DNA of 64,000 nt, from assembly GCA_037974335.1 (NCBI GenBank), contig CM075761.1, positions 12,885,543-12,949,542 of the forward strand, given 5' to 3'. Numbering within the stretch: the first letter of the stretch is position 1; every line of letters starts with the position of its first letter. The notes below the pieces were generated by a model, which was not told the origin of the DNA, made no database searches, and saw only the letters and a list, made by a program, of their open reading frames with translations. The DNA is from Prionace glauca. Lineage: Eukaryota; Chordata; Chondrichthyes; Carcharhiniformes; Carcharhinidae. Both the position numbers and the translations under genes were made by a program. Positions 58,501 to 64,000 of this stretch are shown here, piece after piece.

Positions 58501-59407
58501 CCGAGTCATTCGCCTGGACATTGCCAATTTCCAGTATCAATTCGCGTTTGTCGCGGCCTTTTTTTGAAACAAACTTACAATCGCCCCCCGGACAGGATTG
58601 AGTATCGATTAGTTTCGGGATTTCACCAACATTTTGTTTGTACCAGAAATAGCTAGCCACGGATTCCACCTCATACATGTAGTGACAGGTTAAATCCACC
58701 GTCTGGCCGACTCCAGCTGTCACTGTGAAGGGCCTTTGAGTGAGCGAGGACTCGGAATCTGTAACTAGAGAGATTATTCAAACATTACCACAGATTTCGA
58801 CATAGAAAGTTGCCGTTTGAAAAAAAAAATCGCCTGTAAATTAAGAACAATCTTATTAATGTCTTCAATGATATTTCCTTAGATTATTTCCCAATTTGTG
58901 TTTTCTTCACTTGAAAGGAGGATGCAGAAAATCCCTTCTACCGAACACTCAGTCGCATTTGCTGAGCTGTAGCCCGGCGGCATGTCTGTTGGCACCACTG
59001 CCTCACAGCGCTAGGCACCCGGGTTCAATTCCTGTCTTGGGTCACCGTCTGTGCACGTTCTCCCCGTGCCTGCATGGGAGTTTCCTCCCACTCACCGAAA
59101 GCCGTGCTGGTTCGGTGCATTGGCCGTGCTAAATTCTGCCTCGGTGTACCCGCACTGGCGCAGGAGTGTGGCGACTGGGTACTTTTCACAGTAACTTCAT
59201 TGCAATGTCGATGTCAAAATAAAGATTATTAGTCACAACTAAGGCTTGCATTAACACCGTAATGAAGTTACTGGAAGCCGACTTGTGACACTAATGCTTA
59301 AAAACTAACATGGCTGCTGCCATTTTCAATGTCTCACCTGGCAAATACTCACCATGAGCCCACAACGCATGGAGAATGAGTATCAGGGATAAAGATTGCT
59401 GGGGCAT
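46482..59407 (-). CDS. IgSF receptor, V-C1-TM with tyrosine-motif tail (eight-exon model)
   Basis: Predicted type I membrane receptor of 341 residues, assembled from eight exons totalling 1026 nt: 59353-59407, 58432-58764, 58012-58341, 51881-51982, 51749-51779, 50723-50769, 46658-46707 and 46482-46559. Every junction has AG/GT borders and matching phase (1,1,1,1,2,1,0), which is unlikely by chance. Order: signal peptide 1-19, V-type Ig 19-129, C1-type Ig 130-239, transmembrane about 245-267, basic cytoplasmic tail of about 73 residues ending with PLYASLDL (Tyr323) near the C-terminus. The YxxL is ITIM-like, though Pro at -2 departs from the usual I/V/L/S. The membrane segment has no charged residue, so there is no sign of adaptor pairing. 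Family assignment is inferred: V-C1 layouts occur in antigen receptors, SIRP and MHC-linked VJ-C1 genes. Introns are filled with LINEs, SINEs and microsatellites. A paralogue lies downstream on the same strand. Confidence 0.8.
46658..46707 (-). CDS. Receptor gene 2, exon 7: cytoplasmic exon
   Basis: A 50-nt exon, acceptor ACACAG|, donor TTCAG|GTGAGT, phase 1-0, encoding GDHGQTETNLKTQRRIQ (first Gly shared with the preceding exon). The intron before it carries a 1.76-kb CR1. The cytoplasmic exon of the paralogue (22266-22324) has the same 1-0 phase and is similarly polar. Confidence 0.6.
46930..47103 (-). mobile_element. HE1-like SINE, partial
   Basis: Antisense, from the body (TATCTTTCGGACTGTGTGCG) to the head end CTAACCACTGTGC, where a family B LINE is inserted. 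Confidence 0.7.
47104..48868 (-). mobile_element. CR1-like LINE, family B, uninterrupted reverse transcriptase frame
   Basis: Antisense, 1.76 kb, 5'-truncated, in the intron between exons 6 and 7 of receptor gene 2. The 3' end shows four ATAGAAC repeats. CCACTGTGCAT occurs on both flanks, consistent with an 11-bp target duplication made when it entered the SINE. Confidence 0.9.
47202..48839 (-). CDS. LINE reverse transcriptase, 545 codons, 5'-truncated
   Basis: Motifs in order: KSPGPDGIYPRIL, NYRPVSLTSVVGKVLE, DFSKAFDKV, SGVPQGSVLGPLLFVIFIND, KFADDTKVGG, then the CR1 C-terminal region (FFTQRVVRDWNALPAAV) to the normal stop. No break over the entire frame. The endonuclease half is missing, so the copy cannot move by itself. 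The shown start is simply the first Met in a truncated frame. Confidence 0.9.
   Translation of the reverse strand: MCVEPEEIGEALNQYFSSVFTQGDRNVAEEDTGVQGCEIDSIAVDTGDVLDILEGLKIDKSPGPDGIYPRILWEARGVIAEPLALIFRSSLVSGIVPEDWRTANVVPLFKKGRRDFPGNYRPVSLTSVVGKVLERIIRDRIYSYLESNELIRDSQHGFVAGRSCLTNLIEFFEKVTKEVDRGKAVDVVYMDFSKAFDKVHHGRLLQKMQMYGIGGDLGNWIRNWLADRRQRVVVDGKYSSWSSVTSGVPQGSVLGPLLFVIFINDLDEGIVGWISKFADDTKVGGVVDCEEGCHSLQDDLERLQSWAERWRMEFNVEKCEVIHFGRNNRCVEYRANGRTLNSVEEQRDLGVCVHRSLKVGNQVDKVVKKAYGVLAFIGRGIEFRSRSVMMQLYTSLVRPHLEFCVQFWSPHYKKDVEALERVQRRFTRMLPGMEGRSYEERLSDLGLFSLERRRLRGDLIETYKMIRGLDRVDSDSLFPRMEKANTRGHDFKLRGGSYRTDVRGRFFTQRVVRDWNALPAAVVNAPSLGAFKRSVDRFMDEKGLV
49188..49502 (+). mobile_element. HE1-like SINE, full length
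   Basis: Sense: GGGCGGCACTGTAGCACAGT, CACTGCTGCTTCATAGC, and a tail ending GTACCGCAGGGTTTCTATG. Confidence 0.85.
49690..50345 (+). mobile_element. Old CR1-like LINE fragment
   Basis: Sense; AAGGCAAACGGCATGTTGTC, GTGCAGTTTTGGTATCC and GAAATGTCTTCACCCAGA match CR1 landmarks with many substitutions. Ends CTAGTTTCTATGTTC. Confidence 0.7.
50346..50722. other. Intronic sequence, nothing recognised
   Basis: AT-rich DNA beyond exon 6 of receptor gene 2. A near-repeat (GCAACCAATCAACATC and CTACCAATCAATTTCC contexts) suggests a small local duplication. Confidence 0.35.
50723..50769 (-). CDS. Receptor gene 2, exon 6: basic cytoplasmic exon
   Basis: A 47-nt exon, acceptor ATTTTAG|, donor ATGG|GTAAGT, phase 2-1. 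It encodes LSKRRQREGHKERQM, strongly basic as expected of a juxtamembrane tail. It fits the frame only when the 31-nt exon before it is used, which supports both exons. Confidence 0.6.
50957..51722 (+). mobile_element. CR1-like LINE, family A fragment
   Basis: Sense, TGAACTATTACTTACGGGGC to three GTTCTTAT repeats. A small deletion near 51243 and another near 51442 interrupt an otherwise family-like frame. Confidence 0.9.
51749..51779 (-). CDS. Receptor gene 2, exon 5: short cytoplasmic exon
   Basis: A 31-nt exon read as EDREIGSQND plus two bases, bounded by TTTTAG| and |GTGAGT. It enters in phase 1 from the transmembrane exon and leaves in phase 2. The intron before it is only 101 bp; a CR1 copy ends about 25 bp beyond it. 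Confidence 0.6.
51881..51982 (-). CDS. Receptor gene 2, exon 4: transmembrane segment
   Basis: A 102-nt exon between a TGTAG acceptor and a GTGAGG donor, phase 1-1. It reads EWCREM, then an uncharged hydrophobic stretch beginning FPVGITILVLLILL and ending ISIWIC, then KHGRS. The stop-transfer basic residues follow directly. It lies about 6 kb from the C1 exon, the gap being filled by repeats. The link rests on phase, strand and domain logic. Confidence 0.75.
52250..53012 (-). mobile_element. Old CR1-like LINE fragments
   Basis: Two antisense pieces: 52250-52500 (GGAGCAGAATTAGGCCACTC) and 52550-53012 (GGAAACAGGCCCTTCGGCCC, CTCTGCCCTCTCACCTTAAA), separated by an L2-like tail scrap with AATAATAAATCAAATC. 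Confidence 0.7.
53013..53215 (+). repeat. L2-like tail units
   Basis: Two sense units of the 92-bp tail (TATGTACTCTATGAACG; GTACTCTACGAACGG). Confidence 0.7.
53560..53790 (-). repeat. L2-like tail units, antisense
   Basis: Two units in antisense (GATTTGATGTATTATTATTG; TTTGATTTATTCTTGTCGC). The stretch between 53216 and 53560 may be an old antisense CR1. Confidence 0.7.
53858..54078. mobile_element. Foldback (palindromic) repeat element
   Basis: Left arm AATCTCAGCAGGTCTGACAG with AGCCAACATTTCGAG; right arm CGAAATGTTGGCTCAATTCT with GTGTCAGACCTGAGATTTCC, in reverse complement. About 30 bp of spacer. A family A LINE is inserted at its right end. Confidence 0.65.
54079..54818 (+). mobile_element. 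CR1-like LINE, family A fragment
   Basis: Sense, open 54081-54716 with no break (VQRDLGVLVHESQKPSLQVQ, FFTQRVVNLWNSLPVEVVQA), 3' end CTTATGTTCTTATG. A well preserved, probably recent copy. Confidence 0.9.
54819..55030 (-). mobile_element. L2-like LINE 3' fragment
   Basis: Antisense: GACGACAGCAAGGGAGAAGC, TTTTCCCCATGAAAGAAGG. Same region as 19500-19690. Confidence 0.6.
55045..55262 (-). mobile_element. HE1-like SINE, head missing
   Basis: Antisense: CCCTACAGTGCAGAAACAGG to GAGGAAACCGGAGCACCCGG. Confidence 0.8.
55332..55885 (+). repeat. HE1-like SINE with about six diverged 53-bp units
   Basis: Sense head (GCATGGTGGTACAATGGTTA), body, then units such as GATTGGCCATTCTACGTTGC to about 55790, then the tail (GTCAGTGAGGACTTGATGAG). 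An old example showing the whole SINE with its array in order. Confidence 0.75.
55890..55965 (-). mobile_element. CR1-like 3' end fragment
   Basis: Antisense tail only: AAAGAACAAAGAAGAACACAG, AAACAGGCCCTTCGGCCC. About 75 bp; the family is unclear. Confidence 0.55.
55966..56476. other. Intronic sequence, nothing recognised
   Basis: AT-rich, non-repetitive by eye, within the C1-TM intron of receptor gene 2. Confidence 0.35.
56478..56772 (-). mobile_element. CR1-like LINE, family B, internally deleted
   Basis: The 3' terminal 80 bp is joined straight to the palm region (KSPGPDGIYPRIL, NYRPVS), omitting about 1.2 kb. At the 5' junction, CTTATCTATTT meets its inverse complement AAATAGATAAG, two bases apart. 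Confidence 0.8.
57030..57415. repeat. L2-like tail with CA microsatellite, copy 1
   Basis: CATGTATACTAATGCATGCAC and GAAATCAAATGCACATACGC, then about 300 bp of CA-rich repeat. Confidence 0.8.
57416..57965 (+). repeat. L2-like LINE 3' end with CA microsatellite, copy 2
   Basis: L2-like 3' UTR from 57416, tail with ACTAATGCATGTACATTAAT, then GAAATCAAATGCACATACGC and CA-rich repeats with a final run of about 15 CA/CG units. Confidence 0.8.
58012..58341 (-). CDS. Receptor gene 2, exon 3: C1-type Ig domain
   Basis: A 330-nt exon, phase 1-1. Landmarks of a C1-set domain are LVCLVSG (B-strand Cys), VFWNISG (C-strand Trp), GTYSIRSHVMV and TWKSGAVCTCIVQ (F-strand Cys). It resembles the exon at 27226-27531 in the order and spacing of these motifs, including the shared WxSGAxCTCxVQ, which makes the genes paralogues. 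N-glycosylation sequons NKT, NDT and NIS are present. Confidence 0.85.
58432..58764 (-). CDS. Receptor gene 2, exon 2: V-type Ig domain
   Basis: A 333-nt exon, phase 1-1, with a CT-rich acceptor and GTAAGA donor. It shows the V-set framework: VDLTC (B-strand Cys), FWYKQ (C-strand Trp), LILEIGNVQANDSGSYYC (the D-x-G-x-Y-x-C signature). Two additional cysteines occur in SCPGGDC around the C'-C'' to D region and may form an extra disulfide. After YYC the sequence ends APLQKGPTLLVGG: the position of a J-like G strand is kept, but the FGxG motif is degraded. This contrasts with the paralogue at 27624-27962. Confidence 0.85.
58970..59235 (+). mobile_element. HE1-like SINE with an alternative tail
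   Basis: Head and body as in other SINEs (GGCGGCATGTCTGTTGGCAC), but the 3' part is TTTTCACAGTAACTTCATTGC and AAAATAAAGATTATTAG, not the CR1-like tail. Possibly a different subfamily. An inverted piece of this tail follows at 59236-59300. Confidence 0.65.
59353..59407 (-). CDS. Receptor gene 2, exon 1: signal peptide
   Basis: The exon encodes MPQQSLSLILILHALWAH plus the first base of the next codon, then a strong donor (CATG|GTGAGT). It has a hydrophobic core of Leu/Ile and ends in phase 1, the normal leader-exon phase of IgSF genes. An in-frame ATG lies further upstream, but starting there would put polar sequence before the hydrophobic core, so the ATG at 59407 is preferred. Confidence 0.78.
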
Positions 59408-59513
59408 TTTGCACAGATGGGTAATATCTCCCTGTTTCCACTCACACCAGTTTGTTTTTGCTGAGCGGTCAAGGATTGACCTGGTCTCGGTCCCAGTGAA
59501 TTGTTGCACTTTG

Positions 59514-59593
59514 TGATTGGGTGGAAACTATGACAAGGGACAATGGAAAGTATGACGTAGTGCTGGTGACGTTCCGCTGCTGGATGCCACGTG
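59514..59593 (-). promoter_or_regulatory. Possible promoter elements of receptor gene 2
   Basis: Upstream of the leader exon lie a CCAAT box (TGATTGG on the plus strand at 59514-59520), two CRE-like TGACGT sites (59553-59560 and 59567-59574) and an E-box CACGTG (59588-59593). A CRE-like site and a reversed CCAAT together recall the X2 and Y boxes of MHC promoters. The spacing is not the canonical one, so this is only suggestive. Confidence 0.3.
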
Positions 59594-59739
59594 CATTTGA
59601 AACACTGTGGTCGCCGCCCACGTGCCACAGGGGCCAAATGATAGAACATCTACAAAGAGCTTGACTGGTTTGACATACCGAGGGGGACAAAAGCTAATCA
59701 TTGTGCGGATATGTGCTGAATATGTAAGTTACTGTTTAA

Positions 59740-60482
59740 TTTATTCTCAGGATATGCGATACGGCGGCTGAATTGAGAAGGATGAGGACGGGGATCTCAC
59801 TGACACTTGCAGAACACTGAAAACCCTCGTAGAGTGGACATGGAAAAGATCTTCAGAGTAGAGTAGAATCACTACAGTGCAGAAGGAGGCCATTTAGCCC
59901 TTTGAGGTTGCACTGACAATGACCCCACCCAGGCGACATATCCTTAATTGTACCTTACACTCCGAGCCTCCCCGACATTCAGGGGCAATTTAGCGTGGCC
60001 AATCCAACTAAGCCACACACCTTTGGATTGTGGGAGGAAACTGGAGCACTGGCAGGAATCCCTGGCAGACACTGGGAGAATGTGCAAACTCCACACAGTC
60101 ACCCAAAGCCGGAACTGAACCAGAAACCTCAGTGCACACCACTGAGTCACCGTCCATTAGTTAGAGAGACTCGACTCCGAGTGCACAGACTCGGAGTTAG
60201 ATGTTGACCCTTTAACACCGAGAAGAGAAGGAATTCCTTCAGCCAGGGAGACGTTAATCTGTGGAATACGTTGCCACACAAGACCCTGGAGGCCAAGTCA
60301 TTGAGTGCATTTAAGACAGAGGCAGGAAGCGTTTAGACAAGAGATAGATTGGCAAGTGGTTCAAATGTTTAGAGGAAAAGGCGGGAGAATGGGATTGAGA
60401 AACATATCAGTCATGATCGAATGGCAGAGCAGACTGGATGGGCAGAATGGCTAAATTATGATCCTTTATCCTTTGGGCGTAT
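59740..60482 (+). mobile_element. Old CR1-like LINE with a nested SINE
   Basis: Sense CR1 pieces at 59745-59862 (AGAAGGATGAGGACGGGGAT) and 60195-60482 (TCTGTGGAATACGTTGCC, GATGGGCAGAATGGC), split by an antisense HE1-like SINE at 59865-60158. Confidence 0.65.
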
Positions 60483-60604
60483 TGCTCGGCAACATGTATT
60501 AACCATCTCTACGATCCGATTGATTGGTGGCGTTGAGTTGTCTTTGTAGAATATAATGTATATATTATAGAAGTGTACAACACTTCGATGTTGTGCTGAA
60601 CATG

Positions 60605-61430
60605 GCGAGAGTTCAACTAATCCCTTCTGCCTTACCTTAGTCTATATCCCTCTGTTCTTTGCATATTATCTAAAAGCCCCTTAACCGCCCCTATCAGATC
60701 TGCCTCCAACAACACCTCAGACAGCGCGTTCCAGACAACTACTACTCTCTGTCTAAACAATTTGCTCCTCACATTTCCTTTGAACTTTCCCCCTCTGTCT
60801 AACAAGGGGCCTACAAGCGGTGGGCTGTGCGAGGGCTGCTCTTGGATGTTGTTTCGAGAGTTGCCTAGTGCTTCACGTCGTTAGTGTATGCTTAAACTGG
60901 ACAAGCTGACGGCCAACACGGCAGCTCAGTGACTATCACTGTTTGCTGTGCAGACACATGGATTTGGGCCGGTGTCTGCGGGAGTTTGCGCATTCTCCCC
61001 GTGCTTGCGTGGGTTTTCTCCGGGTGCTCCGGTTTCTTCCCACACCCCAAAAACGTGCTCTTAGGCTGATTGGTGTTAACAAATTGTCCCTAATTTAGGC
61101 GTCCCTCAATCTGGTTATAATTCCTTAATTGTGGAGTCCAGTAGGCGTAGACAAAGGTCATAGGTAGAAGAGGGCACTCATAATGTTAAAATGGCGGCGC
61201 GGACTTCTTGGGCCGAAGGGCTTGTTTCTTGTGCTGTGTTGTTCTTTGTTCTTAAGTGCCTACCCCTTAGTATTTGACATTTCAAATCTGGAAAGAATTA
61301 TTTTGAGTGCCAACTCTGTTCATGACTATTATAACTTTTATAGACTTCTATCAGGTCTCCCCTCAGCCTTCAACGCTCCAGTGAAATCAAATTCTGCATC
61401 TTCTCTGTGGTTGTCCATGTTCTATATCAA
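60605..61430 (-). mobile_element. Old CR1-like LINE with a nested composite SINE
   Basis: Antisense CR1 at 60605-60805 (CAACACCTCAGACAGCGCGT) continues at 61260-61430 (CAGGTCTCCCCTCAGCCTTC). The insert between is the second composite SINE. Confidence 0.65.
60806..61258 (+). mobile_element. Composite SINE with HE1-like core, copy 2
   Basis: Shares with 41240-41665 the 5' region (GCGAGGGCTGCTCTTGGATG), core (CAGCTCAGTGACTATCACTG) and 3' end (AATGTTAAAATGGCGGCGCG). This copy is longer by two small segments. Confidence 0.65.
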
Positions 61431-61679
61431 CAGTGCTAAATAAGAAGCGAGGACCACCATTTTGACCGCGCCGCAGTGAAAGAACGGCAATAGGTTTCCA
61501 ACATATTGGCTTTGATTGGGAGGGGAGTTGATGGCGATGGTCTACCCATGAGTCCACTCTCTTTGTCCTTCAGGGCCAATAAGGTGTGAATTCGCAGAGA
61601 GAATGACAGGAATATACATAAAATGTAATAGTATAGACCATGAGCCATTCTGAAAGGAAAGGCTTTATTTTTACAATTA

Positions 61680-62371
61680 TTGATATAGAAACATCGGGAA
61701 CATAAGCAAGAGGAGGCCATTTGGCACTTTGAACCTGCTCTGCCATTCATTCTAGTCAAAGCTGATCATCAAATTCAATGCCCCGAATCCCCCCTTTCCC
61801 CCATATTCCTCTTTCGCCCTAAAAACTATTCCTTCTCATTCCCTGAACTCCATCTTGAAATCACAACACCTTTTGGCCTCAACGACGGTCTGTGGTCGTG
61901 AATGTCACACATTGGCCACCCTCTGGATGAAGACATCCCTCTCCATCTCAGTTCTAAAAGGTTTACCCCTTATTCACAAACAATCACCACTAGTTCTGGA
62001 CACCCCCACACTCAGGAACATTCTTTCTGTATCTATTCTGTCGAAACCTGATGGAACTGTATAAGTTACAACGGGAACCCCTCTCACTCTCCTAAACTCT
62101 GAAGAATTCAATCCGAACCGACTTAGTCTCTCCTCACTCGATAGACCTGCCATCTCAGGAATCAGCCTGGTGAACCATCGCTGTCCTTCCTGTAAAGCAA
62201 GGGTTAGAATATTCTCTCAGATAAGGGCAACCAAAATTGTACACAACACTCCAGGTTTGTTTTTGAAATCACATAACGTTTTGACCTCAACTACTCCATG
62301 TGGTAATGAATTCCACACATTCACCACTCTCTGGGTGAGGAAATTTCTCCTCAGTTCAGTCCAAAAACTGG
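61680..62371 (-). mobile_element. Old CR1-like LINE, antisense
   Basis: GAGGAGGCCATTTGGCACTT, GTCTCTCCTCACTCGATAGAC. A second antisense piece of the same region (62255-62365) follows, so two copies or a rearrangement. Confidence 0.65.
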
Positions 62372-62640
62372 GGCGGCACGGTGGCACAGTGGTTAGCACT
62401 GCTGCTCCACAGCACCAGGGACCTGAGTTGGATTCCCGGTTTCCCTCACTCTCCGTATGCACGTTCTCCCTGTGTTTGCGCGGGATTCCTCTGGATGCTC
62501 TGGGTCCCTCCTCCATTCTGAAAGACGTACCAGTGCGATCCATCGACCCGAACTGGCGCCCGGCTGTGGCGATAGTTGGGTGGGAGGTGGGGGCTGGTGG
62601 GGGGGAGGGGGGTGTGGCTAGGGGGAGGGATTTCAAACTT
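62372..62640 (+). mobile_element. HE1-like SINE
   Basis: Sense: GGGGCGGCACGGTGGCACAG and GGATTCCCGGTTTCC, diverged body, ending in a G-rich stretch around 62580-62630. Confidence 0.7.
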
Positions 62641-62704
62641 GACAATAAGTTGACTGTAGTGTTAATATAAGCTTTACTCAAAGCTAATAAATTAACTTTA
62701 AACA

Positions 62705-62935
62705 TGAAAAGGTTTACCCAAAGGTAGGTTCTTTACTCAGAGGGTAGTAAGGGCGTGTCTGCAGCAGTAGTGGACTCGCCAACTTTAAGGGCGCTCAAAT
62801 GGTCAGTGGATAGGCATATGGAGAAGTTTAGGTTAGAGGGTCATTAGATTGGTTCCACTGGTCGGCGCAACATCGAAGGCCGAACAGCCTGTGCTGCGCT
62901 GTAATGTTCTATGTTCTATATCCTCAAGTATGATC
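62705..62935 (+). mobile_element. CR1-like LINE, family B-like 3' fragment
   Basis: GGTAGGTTCTTTACTCAGAG, GTTCCACTGGTCGGCGCAAC and the tail TGTTCTATGTTCTAT. Close to the copy at 2965-3175. Confidence 0.8.
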
Positions 62936-63655
62936 CCTCAGTCATGACACAATCTGCTTGCACAGAAACTGTAAAATACCGGATGGACTGTGGGTGGATA
63001 CATTTGGAATGCACAGTTGCAGCCTTAGTGAGTTATTTCGATACTCCCTGTACTTAGAGAATACACTGCCCGCTAATTTGCACAATACTTCACTTGTGAG
63101 TAAATCTGGGTATCTTTAACTTGTCTTCCAAACTGGGCCTTGGAGAAACACAGGGACCTGGTCTCGCATTCATGAGGACCCTGTACATAAGGTCATTCAT
63201 ACAGCAGCCTGGTCTTTGTTCATTGTATCAAAGCTGGCAGCAGGCAGTCTGCTGCTTGCGATGAGAAGCTGAGAGCCAAGGAGTGCCCTCCCCAGGCAGC
63301 TCTGAGCGTGCAGTGTCTCAACTGTAAAAACAAGCAAACCGCTGAGAGCTCCTGGCTCGAATAATTTTCCATCAGTGGTGTAAAGTGGATAGAATCTTGG
63401 CTGGCGACCTCTGCCCCTCGATATCTTCTGCAGACCGCGGAACATGCGAGCCGTCCTTGTGTGGGTAGAAGCTGGGAGCCCTGACCAGAGAGAATGGGCC
63501 TCTTTGCTGCCACACCAAACCCTCTGTTGCACGGTCGACTGACTCGCTTCATTTTCATTCTAGGTCATGCACTTATGCAGCACAGTTCAGGCACTCAGTT
63601 CCCAGTAGTCAGAAGCCATTCTACAAATTCGTTCTACTAACCTCTTCATATGAAA
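62936..63655. other. Unassigned sequence
   Basis: Non-repetitive by eye. Overlapping minus-strand frames of about 110 codons (63197-63558) have no recognisable domain, signal peptide or splice support. Confidence 0.35.
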
Positions 63656-63659
63656 GAAG

Positions 63660-63868
63660 GACAGGCGACGGCGGAGTGGTATTTTCGCTGGACTATTAAT
63701 CCAGGCACTCAACCGGTGCCCTGGTGACCCTGGTTCTCATCCCGCCACGGTAGCTGGAAGAAAATGAATTCAATAGAAGATATTTGGAATTCAAAGTCTA
63801 CTGATGACCATGAAATCATTGTCGATTGTCAGGAAAATCCCACCCACTTCACCAATATCCTTTAGCAT
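63660..63868 (+). mobile_element. tRNA-derived SINE (second family), 5' part
   Basis: Head with GGACTATTAATCCAGGCACT and the B-box-like GGTTCTCATCCCGCC, then CTACTGATGACCATGAAATC and CATTGTCGATTGTC. Cut off at CCTTTAG, where a family A LINE joins. Confidence 0.65.
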
Positions 63869-64000
63869 AAGAACATGAGAAATAGGAGCAGGAGTAGGCC
63901 ATCTAGCCCTTCGAGCCTGCCCCGCCATTCAATAAGATCATGGCTGATCTGAAGTGGATCAGTTCCACTTTCCCGCTCTCTCCCCTTAATTCCCCCGTCT
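63869..64000 (-). mobile_element. CR1-like LINE, family A, 3' end
   Basis: Antisense, CATAAGAACATGAGAAATAGG onward, cut by the window edge. Confidence 0.85.

Noticed and set aside
63197-63558. Two overlapping minus-strand frames of about 110 codons
   Set aside because: No domain, signal peptide or splice context; overlapping frames suggest chance.
1-64000. LTR retrovirus or other capsid-bearing element
   Set aside because: No long terminal repeats, protease, integrase, capsid or envelope motifs recognised; all reverse transcriptase sequence is of CR1 or L2-like type.

Overview
This is a repeat-dense vertebrate genomic window, most likely from a shark. That is an inference from three things: tRNA-derived HE1-like SINEs in more than 20 places, several CR1-like LINE families whose 3' ends are short 'GTTCTATG' or 'GTTCTTAT' repeats, and split immunoglobulin-superfamily (IgSF) genes with phase-1 introns. 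There are no bacterial-style genes. Most open reading frames here are LINE fragments, their antisense strands, or translations of simple repeats.

The host genes I can support are two head-to-tail IgSF receptor genes on the minus strand. The upstream gene (59407 down to 46482) can be assembled from eight exons. Their splice sites and phases agree throughout: leader, V-type Ig domain, C1-type Ig domain, transmembrane exon, three short cytoplasmic exons, and a last exon with PLYASLDL and a stop. The predicted protein has 341 residues. The downstream gene (29868 down to at least 22266) has leader, V, C1, transmembrane and one cytoplasmic exon; its last exon is not certain. Its V exon contains its own J-like FGNG strand, so V and J are joined in the germline with no recombination signal seen. 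Such V(J)-C1 receptors are the kind of molecule expected near the origin of antigen receptors, and this pair is the most interesting content of the window.

Layout: 1-7.0 kb, LINE pieces, a cluster of CCATCTTGG motifs, a 53-bp array derived from a SINE, and a nearly complete CR1 with endonuclease and reverse transcriptase. 7.0-14.0 kb, a tandem segmental duplication carrying long CA/CT repeats, with different LINEs inserted in each copy. 14-22 kb, CR1 and L2-like LINEs with nested insertions. 22-30 kb, the downstream receptor gene with SINEs and a second 53-bp array in its introns. 30-46 kb, L2-tail array, LINE and SINE relics, a third 53-bp array, a Penelope-like relic, and stretches with nothing recognised. 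46-59.4 kb, the upstream receptor gene, whose introns hold a 1.76-kb CR1 with an uninterrupted 545-codon reading frame, more LINEs, and CA arrays. 59.4-64 kb, possible promoter elements and nested old repeats.

Repeat family letters (A, B, C, E) are my own labels for CR1 groups separated by their C-terminal sequences. All boundaries of repeats are approximate. No database search was possible.
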